A stretch of DNA of 64,000 bases from Metaphire vulgaris (taxonomy: Eukaryota > Annelida > Clitellata > Crassiclitellata > Megascolecidae), in NCBI GenBank assembly GCA_018105865.1, contig CM030861.1:2007984-2071983 (forward strand), given 5' to 3'. Under the pieces are notes generated by a model that was given only the letters and a program-made list of their open reading frames with translations, did not search any database and had not been told where the DNA came from. The translations under genes were made by a program, and so were the position numbers. Every line of letters starts with the position of its first letter. Position 1 is the first letter of the stretch. Shown piece after piece: positions 19,693 to 34,074 of the stretch.

Positions 19693-22600
19693 GTTAATTT
19701 TAAAATTTTCATAAGTTTTTGGATTTATATAGTGACGACGCGTTTTAAGCAGCAATTTAGTTTAGACTTTTATTTTGACTCGCAGATGCTGCTGGTTTTG
19801 TTGCGCTGTATTTTGATTGGAATACTATATTGTCTGTTTATCTGTTGGGTTTTCGCTCCCATAACTTAAAACATATTGTATCTTTTTTCACATCGCGTTG
19901 TCATATCTTCATTTATTGCAATTTCTATAGACGAATCTGATAATTGTTATAGCGCCTCTATAATGGCGCTCCGTGCTTAAGGTGAGATGTCACTTAGCGC
20001 CATCAGTTCCACCGACTCCATCGGCATTGTTGGTTTGTATGCATAGATCGGTCTTTTTACTTTTGGCGAATCCCGGCAGCAATTTGAATGTGGGTCCTAC
20101 TTACATTGGCTGATGCCCCAGGCGTTGTGATAGTGGCGTCATAGAAGTTGATTGATTGCGTTTAGCAGTAAAGCTGCTGTTCATTTGGGCAATTGGTAGA
20201 TGTATGTGATCGCACTCAATCATCGATCGGTTAGACATACGACAGTTATGCCGCATTGCCAGATATAGTTTGAGAGAGTGCGGGGCATTTTGCAGAAAAC
20301 ATGTGTGACCGTGAACTGGAGCCAAGTGCGCACTCACTCATGTGAATAGTTTGATCAAGTCCAGTCAACTCATACAGTGAAACCCGCTTAATTGCATAGG
20401 TGCCGTGCGAGCCTTGCTTAGCGTTTTAGGCTAACGAATAACCTCACGTCTGAACACAGAACACTGGTTTGGGTTTTTATGTTGTTATGTGATTAACGGG
20501 TTTCAATTATCGGTATGTGATGGGGTGGGATCCACTGTATTGTGCTTTAACACAGGGATTTCCAAACCCTTTAGAACTGCGACTCATTTAACCCCTTAAC
20601 TGGGAACATCATATATATACGACCCTTTTACATTGAGTTACAGTTAAATACACAGTTAAGGGGTTAAGTGGCTTTGTAACATGACGCAACCCTGCATACT
20701 TATTGTCAACTAAAATTGGATAGAACACTAATCGTTTTAATATAAGCCGTGTATGGAGGATTGCAAGCTTATAAATTTCTTGAAACCTACATGTAAGCCT
20801 ACTTGCAACTTTCAAGGCTTGTAACATTGTGGTATTGGTTAGAAAATGACGCTTTTGAATCTAATTTCACACTACCCGGCGACCCATTAGACTAAACCCT
20901 ACAACCCACTTTTGGGTCATGACCCACAGTTTGGGAATCACTGCTGTAACTGAATGTAGCTCCACATGCTTGTCACGGGACAAAACGTTCCACAGACGTC
21001 TTTGCAGGATGTGGGACAGTACATTCAGTTGCGGGACAGTCCCGCCTGATGTTCGGATGTCTGGCAACACTAATGGGCAGTATATGAATGGTTGCTGTAT
21101 GTGGCTATCACTAGGTGTCGCTAGTTTCAACTATAAAATTTGAGGCTTTTAAGCCATCACAAGTATGCATTTGGCAGTTATCCAGATCAATAGTGTAGTG
21201 GCAGCCTGGAGTTCGGTGGTTCCTAATGTAGTGGGTTCAAATCCTAGTTGGGGATGGATGAAAGGTTGAATGTTTGTATGCTTGTTCATTGGGATTTTGC
21301 ATAATTTAACACCCAGAATTTTAGGAAATGACAAATAATAAGCAAAATAAGATAATGCAAGGAATGAGAAAAATAAAATACTGAATCATAAGCAGAGTCA
21401 TTTGCTTCACTAGTTGGAATGTTACTACTAGAGAGTGACATGGTAATGGTTATCGCAGATTTCCCCATTGTAGTTACCGTGGTAATGGGGAAAATTTGGC
21501 CAAAAAGTGCAGTATTACCACGGTAACGGGTTCTGGTCGTGCGGTAATACTGCAGGGATGGGGACATTTACTGTGCTATTACCGCGGTAACGGTATCAAT
21601 ATTATCAAGTTGGTAATAATAACATGAAACAGTAAAGAAAAGAAAGCTGAAATACTGGGGACATATTATGCGAACAAAGCAGGAATGTCTGGAGAAGGAT
21701 ATAATGCAGGGCACAATGCCTGGAACACGAAAAAGAGGCAAACCAAGAAAAAAGTGGGAAGACAACATCAAAGAATGGACAGGACTCACTATCGAGCAGG
21801 CGATAAGAAGAGTGCTCAGAAGATCGTAACATCTGGAAGATGACAGTTCATAATGCAACCAATCTTCGGAGCAAAGACGATTGAAGACAAGACAAGACAA
21901 GACAATAATAACATTGATAATGCTGTTTAGGCGTTCATGTTTATCTGTATGTAGATTATTTAGTGACCTAGTAGTTTGTTCATTAGGTAGGTATGGGCGC
22001 AATTAATACATAGTGCTAGAGCAGCCGACTGAGACTTAGCAATGTGCCAGAAGTACTGCCTTTCCTGTCTACCTTTTAACTTGTATTGTTTTGAGCACGT
22101 GGCTTGTTATTTCGCATCACTTCGCATGACTTTGTCACTAACTCGAAAACCGATGAGCAGTTCATAAAGAATCTAAAGACACATTTGTTCAATGCGTCGT
22201 TTGACTGCTAACCTTATGTTGTGAAGCACTCTTGATTTAGGCTTAGGCCTTCTTATAGAGCTATATAAATTGTCAGATGATAATAATAAATAAATAATCA
22301 CTCAGAAGTTAAAAATGGGAAAATGCGACATCGATAAATTTATTAAAAGTAAAAGTGAGTGAATATCCGTTCAAATGTATAACGGAGTGAGTGATGTGTG
22401 GCCACACTACAAGAAGGGTTGCACAATGGAAGACCGCCAAACTCAGCTGGATACTGGAGCCAGTGTCAATCATTTTTTGTTCACGGACTTAAACTTTAAT
22501 TACTGTATATTACCATTTAACAGTCGATAACATAACATTGTAATTTAGAAGCAAAAACATAGTAGCATATTACGATAGCTGTTTTGTTAACGTATATTAA

Positions 22601-25468
22601 TGTCTTACTGTGGGACAATGAGGGAAGGGAAAAGGCTGGTACGGGGATGGGGAAGGGATGAGGAGGGGATGGGGACAAATGCTGCAGGGATGGGGAGAAG
22701 CAATGGGGATGGGGTGGAAATGGGGAGAAATGTTTGGTGCGGGTGGGGATAAAAAGTTTTCCTCATGTCACTCTCTAGTTACTACCAAATTAAAAAAACT
22801 ATCAATTTATTCCTGGCTTTTTGTATCTGTTGCAATTGCTAAACAAATGTAGTTTGGAAACTCAAAGCAAATCTAACAAGATTAAAACTAATTAAAACTA
22901 AAGACAGAAAGACTTTGAGTGTGATGGCAAAACACTGAAGATAAGCTTATGGATAATTAATTATTGTATATGCATCCGGCTTTCATAAGTTTTGCATTGC
23001 ATTAAATTCCATACAGTATTTATCCTATTTCATAATTAACTTCTGGGTATAGGCAGGAAGAGACAGATAAGTGATAACATCATTGGACTGTAGAGCCAAT
23101 GATAGTGAGTTCAAGACTTGCAGGAGCCCTGTGGCTGACTCAGCCTTCACTCAATTGCAGTGGTCAAATGAGTAGCAATGGCAACATTGTGAGGGTAACC
23201 ATAGGTTTGGGGGAATGACTGGCCACCGTCCGCCGGTGAATGGCTTAGCCACCTCTGGGGGCTGATGGCCATGAAACTGGGGATCAGCATTGGACCCTAC
23301 GGGCATTGAGATTACGGATAAACCTTTACTTTTTGCATCATTAACTTCGGATATATTCAGTAGATGGCGCAACTGCTTTGTCATGCAGCCCCCTGGTGAA
23401 TGAAATAAGTACAGTATTTGAATTATCAGCAGTTGAATTTCTGGCTGTGCATCTTTCCTGGACCTTTGATGACTCTCTCCTGATAAGTTATCGCTTATTG
23501 GTCTTCAGTTTAATTTACTAAGTAATTTTTTTTTTGATCTAAAAGCAGATCTTCATCAAAAGAGCATCAGAATACAATTGATGAACCCAGTGGTTCTCAC
23601 ACAGGGCAGTCCCTACTGAACCACTTTAAACCTTGTTATATTATATTATATTATAACCTTTGAAGGGCTTGAATTTCCTGTTATAAATATTAATTGTGTT
23701 AGAGCCTGTGCAGAATGCAATGTAGAAGCTTTATACTCTTGTACATGTATGGTTTATTTGACAAAAAACTGAACTTAAAGTGTCTTTTTATATTTTTGAG
23801 TTGTTGATGTCATAATTTACAAATTTTCTGAATTCTTTGAACTGTGTCACTGCTTCCCTCTTACTAAATTATTACTCATTATTACAGTATTATGAACTGT
23901 GAATGAACTGTCTGATGCTATGACCAGTGACCACAGAAATCTTAAAATCTCAAGTAATTGTTGAGACTGTGTGACATTTATAATGCAAAATTTTGCTGTC
24001 TCTGAAGCATTTGCAAACCAAACCATTGATTCTTTTGACTCAATGAAAGCCCCCAAGGTTATGAAGCCATCCTTCATTTCCCTTGTTGGATTTTAGATGC
24101 TACCAGACATACAGTATATCTTAGTATCTTAGTGAATAAAATTTGTTCAAAATAAATGTTCAGCTTTATTTCTATTTATTTAAAGATACCATTGAGGTCT
24201 GTTGATACTGTATCAGTAGTATAATGTGTTGCAGTGCTTTATCCAGATTCCAGACCTTTGGGGGGGGGGTTGAGGCTTTCGGGGGGGGGGATCGACTTGG
24301 TTGGAGGAGAAAAAACACAGTTCAATGCAAAATCTGTGTAAGTGCTGGGATTTTTGGGAGGGAATTTTGAGGTTTGGGGGGAATCTCCCTCCTAACAGGC
24401 ATGTATAAAACACTGATGTGTTGATCTAGATAGAGTTCCGTCTGTTTAATGCCACATTCAAAGCACTGCTGAAATTGGCTTTTAAACCAGTTGCCATTAA
24501 CCCTTTAACTGGGGACCCCGGATATATCCGTCCATTTTACATTGAGTTACAGTTAAATACCCAGTTAAGGGGTTAATGAGATCTGCATTCATCCAGCACT
24601 GGTAATTAACTAATGGCTCCCAAGTATAAATGTAACATTAAGAAGAGCAGCTTATGTGGGTCGAACTGTACTCTTGCACTCAGTGACCTACTTAAGTTAT
24701 GGCATGGACCTACTTAGGGTATGGCATGGAAGGCGGGTGCCCTGGGTGCACCAAAAAAACTGTGATCATGCTCTACTCGGCGTTTAAAGAGATGAAACTG
24801 AAAACTGACTTTGAGTGCTGGACATCATAGTCATAGACCAGTTTGCATCGGCAAAGGCAAGAAAAGTGAATCTGTAGATTAAATACTATGTTAATAAAAC
24901 CTAATGATTTGTTAATTAGATATTTGTGAGCCTGCTAATTTAAGTTTCCAAGCCCCTGCCTTGGGCGCCAACTGCCTTAGGTACACCCGTTCTTAAGCCC
25001 AGCATCTGTAATAATTGTTAAGCTTGGCAAACCTACAAAGGAGCAAGTCCATTATGCTTAGATTGCTGTATAGTTTTCTGTTTCCGTCCACAGAGGGACT
25101 TGGTGTTGCTATGGTGATGGTTCTTGACATGTGATTGGCTGACTTCAGCCATTGGTTTTGTTGCCTATCCCTTGATTGCCTATTAGCCACAGACTGATAC
25201 CCCTGATGTCCATTGCTCTCTGGTGCAATGAAAATGAACTAGTAGACAGACAAGGGGTAAATTGAGTTTGCACTTTCGTTCAGTTTTCTGCGCTTGCACA
25301 TTGCACTTTTACTGTCATCATGTTAGATGTATTTTGTTCTCTGCAGCTAACCACACATCCACACAGGGCAGCCATACTGAACCACTCTGAACCATGCTAT
25401 TATTATTAGTATTATTATAGTTTCCAAGATATTAAATTCCACAGTTCTTACTTAAAGTCAAGTTTCAC

Positions 25469-25519
<51 letters not shown>

Positions 25520-25620
25520 GAGAGTTACTGCAGTGTTTTTCACACAGGCTACTGAACCACTTACCATGCTAGTATTATTATAGTTTCCAAGATATTAAAT
25601 TATTATTATTATTATTTTTA

Positions 25621-25654
<34 letters not shown>

Positions 25655-25782
25655 CAAGATATTTAATTCCACAGTTATAATAATTATTATAATAATTATA
25701 ATTGCACAATAATTGCTTATTATTATTATTATTATTATTATTTGAGAGTTACTGCAGTATTTTTATACAGGCTTACTTAACC

Positions 25783-25818
<36 letters not shown>

Positions 25819-25821
25819 GTG

Positions 25822-25853
<32 letters not shown>

Positions 25854-28800
25854 GTTACTCATGGTAGTGTCTGCTGAAAACTTTTTTCAGTACAATTTTT
25901 AAAACAAGGAGGCTGGTAATGTTGATTATATCAGAGTTTTGACGGGTTTGGAAATTGGAAAGTATACTTGTTGCAAAAAAGCGACAAGCGTCCTTTGCAA
26001 ATGAATATGCCGAGTGCATTGCTAGAGTTTGTCAGAGGGCCATGCACTGTACTTTGTATGTGTTTAGTGCATTGCTCAGTTGAGTTTGTCTGTTTTTGGC
26101 AGAGGCTGGCTGGATGGTGGCTATACTGTGTAAAGTTTGTGTTTAGTTGAGTAGTTTTTTTAGTTCAGTTGATTTGTGTTATTCCTTGTTTTTGCCCTAT
26201 TTGATGCTGTGCTTGTCACAAATAAAGATTATAATATTATTGTCATTGATATTGTCATTATTATTATCATCGGTATTGCTATTGATATGTTGACCTTACT
26301 TACTTGACTTTCTCTTCATTTCTGATCTTTCAACCACGTAGCTTATTTCTGGCACTGTCCTTCATTGGGGGCATGCTGATCAGTGTTGCCACTCAGATTT
26401 ACAAAAATTCTGCATTTTCGAAGCAGGAACGATTTTAAGTGGAATTTAAATTTGTTGAACTGGTTAAATGTACAGAGTAGTCTTTATAATGATTGATAAA
26501 TAAGTTTATAGCTTCCATACGTATCATCTTGTACAGCTCCAATGCTTTACCCAAATTTATGTTTAGTGTTGGTAATTCTGATTAGTTTATTAAAAACAGG
26601 ATTTTAATGACTGACTTTTGTAATATTTTTGTGTCTTCTGACTTTTGATGAACATGTCATTTATAATTATATTCAATTTTGGTTTGATTGATGATGATAA
26701 AATAGTTGATTGATTGATTGATTGATTGATTGGAATACACTGCTTGTTGTATTTCTGTTTGCAAAGTATTTTCTGCAGTATATGGGGACTTGGTCTACCA
26801 TTGCTCTGTTGTATGCATTGATATGAAATACTCCTACTGATAAGGCTGAAGGAAATGATATTTCTCAATATACAGATAACGTTCATACTATAAATATATA
26901 TACTGATTCACAGGCAATATTGGTTATTTTCTTCAGGCTCAATCATATATGGTGATATACTGCAGCAGTAAATAGGCAAATGGTTCCACAGTGAATCAAG
27001 ATTTTGGGTCGGTCAGCTTTATCATTGGATTTGTTGGTCGACCCACGGGTTTTTCTTTGGACATGTGCTGTGGTCATTTTTCAAAAGGCAGCAGTGGTGA
27101 TCAGACTACTCCTACACAAAAACTCGACCTGCACCCCATGGGGAGACAGCCTCCCAGTGTAAGGTTAAACTCCCTACTGTCTCCCCAAGAAATATGGCCC
27201 ATTGGACATACCCTTGTGTCAGCAGTATTCTGCTTATACACTGTGTCCGTAAAAAAGGGAACCCCAAAGCATATCTCAATAACTACCGTGAATCTGCACC
27301 AATTTAGGCAAAATTTTAAATACACAAAGAGACATCTATTTGTGTCATTAGCACAAAATGTCATTAGAATCCATTTACTTGTTTGAGCGATTTGCAACTT
27401 TTTCTGTCAGCTGGATTTAATTTTTCTCTATACTTATTGGCTGCCGTCATTTTCTGCATCATTGAGTATGCTGACAAACAAACAAAAATGTTTTCACATG
27501 AAGATCCTATTAAATTTAATTTTATATTAGAATTAAAATGAGGTCTGGAATAAAAAAATATAAGTAATTGACATTGGTTTTGATAAGGGTTAAAAGGGTT
27601 CTTTTTTTCTGGACACAGTGTAGATGTCCAAGAGTGGAAAACGTTTGTGTAGTGAGAATTTTGATTTGTTGCTTGGGTGCAGGTCTGCCCATTCATTTAT
27701 TGCCTTCCGTTGGCCGAGAGGTCAAGGCAATGGCTGCCACCGTCCCGTATGTTTCCCTTATTTATGATCGGACAATTGTTGCTAAAATGGGACTTCATTT
27801 TTCTGCATTGTGCTTAATGCTTGTCTATTTGAGTGGATAGAGGTATGTTGGTCTATCGGATTAAAGATTAAGATAAATGTGATTGAGTGAAAAGGGGAAA
27901 GGGGAAAGGTAAAGGGGAGAGAATGGGGAAAAGAAAGGTGGAAAGGGGAGGCAAAAATATCATTGTTTGTCTTATTTGAGTGACTTTTTTGTTGGCTTTT
28001 TCTAGAAGAAAATTAAGTAGATATTTCATTAATATTATAAAATGTTGATGATAGAAAAGTCTGTCACTTGTTGTGCAACAGGGGTTATGGATGTTGCACA
28101 CCATAAATTTTGAAGACTGCTGTTATAAAAGTCTAGTGAGTTGCAACCATAATATCTTGGGTGTAAGGTACACCCTTGAATACAAGTTTGCCACAGTGGA
28201 AAATAAGAAACTTCAAAATTTGTGAATGAATCATGTTGTAATATTGTTGCATACTAGCATATTGCAATATTAAGTTATAGGTAAAAAAATTACATTACTT
28301 ATACAGTATAAGGACAGTACTGGTAATGCAGAACAGTTTACAATGAATACCAGGTAATTGTAACTGGAAAATGTGAACTATGTCAGCCATTTCTGTTCAC
28401 TCACGCACACACACAAACACACACACACACACACACAAACACACACACTGGCCACACTAGTAAGAAACAGGATAATACCAATATCATGTGTTAAGCCAGT
28501 ATTTACCGTAACTTACTTGTGCACATAAATCATTTTAAATGTAAATTTTATAGGGTTTGCGGAAATTGAATATCAATTAATCAATTAATAGTGAATTTAT
28601 TTTAACAATTAATTTTTCATTAGCAATTAACAGATGTGTTTTTCACCCATCACTAACAGATGCACTGGAAGTCTGATAATAATGACAGCATTGATTACAA
28701 TATGGCGACGGACAGAGTAATCGAATTGTTAATGTTCTTGTGTGCTTGCGTAGTTGGTTATCCGATAACATTTGAGCGAGAAACACTTGTGCTACTTACT

Positions 28801-31800
28801 CTTTTAAACTGAAAATATCACGTTAACAGTATATCAAATAGTAGACAAGAGTTATACATGGTATGCTGAGAAGAAAAGGGTTGCCTAAAGAGAAACATAC
28901 GTTAATAGTATATAATATAGTTGACAAGAGTTATACATGGTATGCTGGGAAGAAAAGGGTTGCCTAAAGAGAAACATACGTTAATAGTATACAATATAGT
29001 AGACAAGAGTTATACATGGTATGCTGAGAAGAAAAGGATTGCCTAAAGAGAAACATATCCCTCCAGGGAGGCAACCTAATACATTGACATTGTTAAATAT
29101 AGCATAGTCAGCAGACGTTATGACCAAGTTCTACTGTATAAAGCTGCAGAAATTCCTTGAGAACTGTTTTTGTTCATTGCCATTCTTGTGTGGCGCTTTG
29201 CCTCTCAGGGCACAAGTGTCAACAGTTGTGTCAATTTGCTCTCCTTTTGCATTCCGAGGCTACTGCTGTCTGTGTCAAGATTACGGATGGACCTCCTGCC
29301 TTCTGGTGGAGTGAATAAGTCAATGGGTTGTGATGAACTTGGAACTGAACACTGTAGCAGGACTGGGCTGATGTATTCAGGGGGGGTTGGATGAGCTGAC
29401 CTCATGGTGATGCATCTTTGATTACACGTGTGCTCTACAGAGAATACGGTATGTCAGGACTCTCACGCTGGAGGCAACCTAATACATTGACATTGTTAAA
29501 TGTAGCAGACCTTATGACCAAGTTCTACTGTATGGCTGCAGAAATAGATATTCTTACATTGTGCTAAAACCAGGAACACTGTGAAACATCTAATTGGCAT
29601 ATGGTACCCCGTTGGCTTGTGAACATGAAGTAATTTGTTGGCATGAAGTTATTTTTAAAGTTGTCTGTCTGTCTGTCTGTCTGGATGGATGGATGGATGG
29701 ACGGACGGACGGATGGATGGATGTTTTTGCACAGAGGATCTGCGATATTTGTTAACCTAAACCACAGCCATAATAGAGGTATGTTCGAGGGGAAAAGGCT
29801 CTAATAATGTGATGTGATTTTAAGTGGTTTAGGAGGCTAAGTAAACATCTTTAAAATGAGCAAATAAAATTTGTAAAAATAAACGGGCCTGTAATAAATA
29901 GATGTTCAGCTTTATTTCTATTTATTTAAAGATACCATTGAAGTTGTCATCCATTGATATCAGTAGCAACCCTGGATGACGGACATCTAAATAAGTTGCT
30001 ATTAAGAAGTCCTTGCCTGGATACAGCACGTCTCTGGCCTGGCACTTGGTTCCTGTGTTTGGCCAGAATTATGTGGGTGTCATGAAGGGGCGGAGAGAGG
30101 GAGAGAGGGAGGAGGTTCACTTTGTCTCAATGCATTCCAACGGATTTCACCCAATCTGGGTTTCCTTTGATTCGGTTTGACACAACAACTGGGATTTTCC
30201 TACACCCCAGAGGGAGTATTGCATCCTCTGGTCTGTAACAGACCCCCCCCCTGCCCCTACACCTCTTCTCAGTGGCAGCGTGCGTGATTGTCTGAGCACA
30301 GGGAGCTGACTGCAGTGACTGCTGTATTTGCTCGGCGGCTGAGATGGCCAGGAAAGAGGGGAAGAAATGGCCGAGAGAAGAGGGTGGGAGTGGTTGGTTG
30401 GGGGGTGTGGAGGCACAGAAGAGCGTTGGAATGCTCCATGATCGATTTGGTAGAACTGTTTCTTTTCAGATCTGGTCATTCGCTCAATTGGTTGTCTCTT
30501 CTCGTCCTCGATCTCTCTCCGATCTCTGATACTTTATGCCGTGTTCTCCTCTGTTGAGGCTTGACAGTCGGTGTTGCCACTTGGGGGTTTGAGAAACTAG
30601 TAGGCGTTGTCCTAGCAGTCAGTGCTACCGCTAGGATTTTTTAAATCCCAAGATCTGCCTGCTAAAGCCCAAGAAAGCCCAGGCTAAAATGTATGTATTT
30701 TTGGTTGTTTTTGGATATAGTTTTAACATTTTATGCCCAATTTTCGATATTTTTGGCACTACCGGTAATTTTGGAATTTTTGACAATAATCAAGCCAAAA
30801 ACCACTTGACAGGCAAAAAATTTCATCGCTTTTTTCATTCCACCTCTGTCAATGTGACGCTTTCAGTATATTTTCACAATTTATATAGATTAATATAGTA
30901 AAAACTTTGCTACTCTACAAAAAGCCCTGATAATTCCAAAAACCCAAGAAAACCCCAGATTCTATCTATGAAAACCCCCAGAAATACCCAGAACATACCT
31001 GTGTTTGCAGTATAACACTAGAATTGCATAAGCAAAAACAAGATCATGAGAAAAAAATTCCTATTCCCAAGTTTATATCCAAAAACCCAAGAGCTTGGTA
31101 AAAAAACTAAGGAGGTGTAACATTGTTTAGTTCTGTTCTTACCAACATTTCAGATTTTATTTTATTGAAAAGCCTTTTTTTTTTGTAAAGTTTAGTTTTT
31201 CAAGATATTGTAGAATATATGTTTTGCAGATGAAAATTTCTGACTGGAAGCTTTAGCACAAAGAGATGCTAAGACTTTATAATTTGGATTGCTTAAAAGC
31301 TTGACATTTTATAAATAAGATATTTTAGGAATTTAATCAAATACTTGAAATTGCCCACAGCAAGATTAAATTTAAGAATTTCCAAAAAAGAATGGAAAAC
31401 ATTGTAGCAATTTTCCTTTGAGCTTTGATGCTGAAAAAGTGCAAATTGTTGCAATTATTAGAAGTTTTTACTGCCTGTTTAATATCAAATATTAATAACA
31501 CTTTTTGACTTTATGAATGTGCTAATGACAATTCCTACGGCAATTTTGCCTGTTTTATGTAAAGCAATGAACATCGTGAACTGGTGCCGTAGGCGAGGAG
31601 GAAAGCTAGTAGATCTACTGAAAAACTAGTAGTAGTGGTGGTGGCAACACCGTGAGACGCTTAGCAGAAGTGCTTTGGTGTTATAGCGAGATGGATCAAT
31701 TGAAAGTCAGAGGAAGACGGTAGTCACTGGAATTGTCAGTTCATATCAGTTCCTCGGAGGCCGTCATTGGCTGCTCAGTGGACCAGGGTCTTACTTGAAT

Positions 31801-32357
31801 TGGTTGTCATTGGGCGATTAGTTGGCTATTTTACGCTATTTTTGGTCCAGATTTATGGTGGTTACTTATATGCAATGGTTTTCTTAGGCTTAGAGATGGC
31901 AGTTGTGGTTTTTCACGTAAATGTGGACATGGGTTAGCCTGGCAGCAGTTGTCCTAGCGCGTTTTTTTACGAACGATGTTGATGTAGACACAAGATTATC
32001 GGTGAAATACGTTTCGTGGGGGTTTTTTGCCGGAATATTTGATGGCTCGCGAAATTCGAAAAGATTACATCGAGACGTTGTGTGACTCGTTGGATATGTC
32101 GGGTGTCAAGAGTACCATTGGGCAGGTGTACAGGAGAGTTAGCGACAACACTCGTTCCATGGATATCCGACTGGGGCAGGTGTATCGAAGGGTGTGTGAC
32201 AACACCCGATCGGTTGATATCAGGCTCTTCACGAACCGATTTCGTAATCTGATTAACAATTTTAACAGACTGGACAGTGTGGAAAATGGAACAAAACAGG
32301 TAATTTTATTTCCCTGAAAATTGGCAGTTTTGCTACCTTTTATTATACCTATTATTA

Positions 32358-32414
<57 letters not shown>

Positions 32415-34013
32415 GTTTTCCTGAGGGCTTTAATTGTCATCTTTTGAATTTAAAACTTGTCAAGATACTTTATGCTTGTGGGACGTGTGATAGCATAATG
32501 AGTCTGTTTAGTTCTGAGGAAATGATTATCAGATTTACTTCTGATCCCAGGTAGTTTACCTGCAGACTCAAGACTCACAGGCCGCAATGTCCCCTCTAAT
32601 CTTTTGTAGTTTGTATGCGCATGAAATTTCTTGTGTGCAAAATTGTACTTGGAAAGTCAACTTCTCTGTGCGCTGAAAATTTTTCCGAAATCAACATTAT
32701 TTATTTGCTAACAAGCTAATATGTCTCAGAACACTGTTATCGGTCAATGATCCACTTACATACAGTGATGTAAATTTGGATATAAAAATGGGACCCAAAC
32801 CCTTTACCTTCCCCTTTTCTATGATAGCCTCTCAAAAAGTCGGGGCTGGAGTCCAGAGGCCTAATAGTCGTTTATGACACGCAATCTATCCATATAAGAC
32901 ACTCATTAGTTTAAAAATTCAAGCATCACAAATCAAGTATTACAAAGTTGCTAAGGGGTTATGATTTTCATGCCTTTATAGAGTTTCTCTTCAATCCTTA
33001 CTATGTGTCCATTTGATCCAGGTCAGTTATGCTTCTTCCAAGAAGATGATTCTTAATGCACATTATCATGTCTATAGATGGTATTCCTCTAATTCAATGT
33101 TTCCCAAACTGTGGGTCGCAACCAAAAAGTAGGTCGCAGGTAGATTCCAAAGTGTCATTTTCTAACCAATACCACAATGTCACAAGCCTTGAAAGTTGCA
33201 AGTAGGCTTATGTTTTAAGAAGTTTATATGCCTGCAATACTCCATACACAGCATATATTAAAATGATTAGTGTTTTATGAAACTTGTATCCAATTTTAGT
33301 CGACAATAAGTTTGTAGAGTCACGGCTTGTTACAAAGCCGCCGAAGTGAGTCGCACAATTCCATAAAGTTTAGGAAACCCTGGCCTATAGTACTTTTAAA
33401 AAATAATCTTATTTGAAAAAAGTGTTTATGGATCATTTTGCTCTGAAACTCCACTAACAATAGGCAATCTCATTGAGTTCTGTAATTAAACCTATCGGTT
33501 AAGCGATTTTTCCATATTCATAGGAATTTTAAGACGTGTACCAAAGGTGTGTTCCTTGCAAAATTTCAATACATAATTTTTAAAAATCCAATATCTATTT
33601 CTCTTCTTTGTCTTAGGCTATTTGGCAAAAATAGGAATAATTCTACCTAATATATTTGCCACATGTTTCGTTCGAATTGAATCAGAGCTTTTGTTTTGCC
33701 ATTTATTCAAAACTCAGAAGATTCCTTTCAACCAACGTTCGCCAGATGGCGCAATCCATTTTTTTTATTACGTGCTATTATTTGGGTCACGGCTCATTAC
33801 AAAACTGCGAAGTGGATCACAGTTTCCCAAGTGTTTGGGAAACCCTGCTCTAATTGATTCCTTCTCTTGTTCAACATATTCATTAAGCTAAATTGTGGTT
33901 CACATTTTGTGCTGAATGTTAGACATGTTCCTCCGATATCAATTCGATTTGTTAGATCTTGAAACTGTTCACAATCAAGGGCAACCATCAACTCTTAAAA
34001 AATGAAGTTGCTG

Positions 34014-34074
<61 letters not shown>

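Larger units (their letters stand above)
21429..22777. mobile_element. hAT element (1.35 kb) with identical target duplication and a LINE nested inside
   Basis: The first and last 14 bases (tagagagtgacatg and its complement) are identical. gttactac stands at 21421-21428 and 22778-22785. Both ends continue in purine-rich gatggggaa repeats and ttaccgcggtaacgg motifs. No transposase frame. The middle is occupied by retrotransposon 3' ends. Confidence 0.93.

Noticed and set aside
28704..28814. Short frame MATDRVIELLMFLCACVVG... as a micropeptide or alternative start
   Set aside because: 36 codons, ends in a plain stop, no donor, no conservation evidence; only the aatatggcgac context is suggestive.
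32065..32259. 64-codon minus-strand frame opposite the 32042 exon
   Set aside because: The silent third-position changes between the duplicated units fit the + strand frame; the minus frame is its shadow.
33622..33891. 89-codon frame in intron 1
   Set aside because: Lies wholly inside the inverted composite DNA element and recurs, broken, in its other copies.
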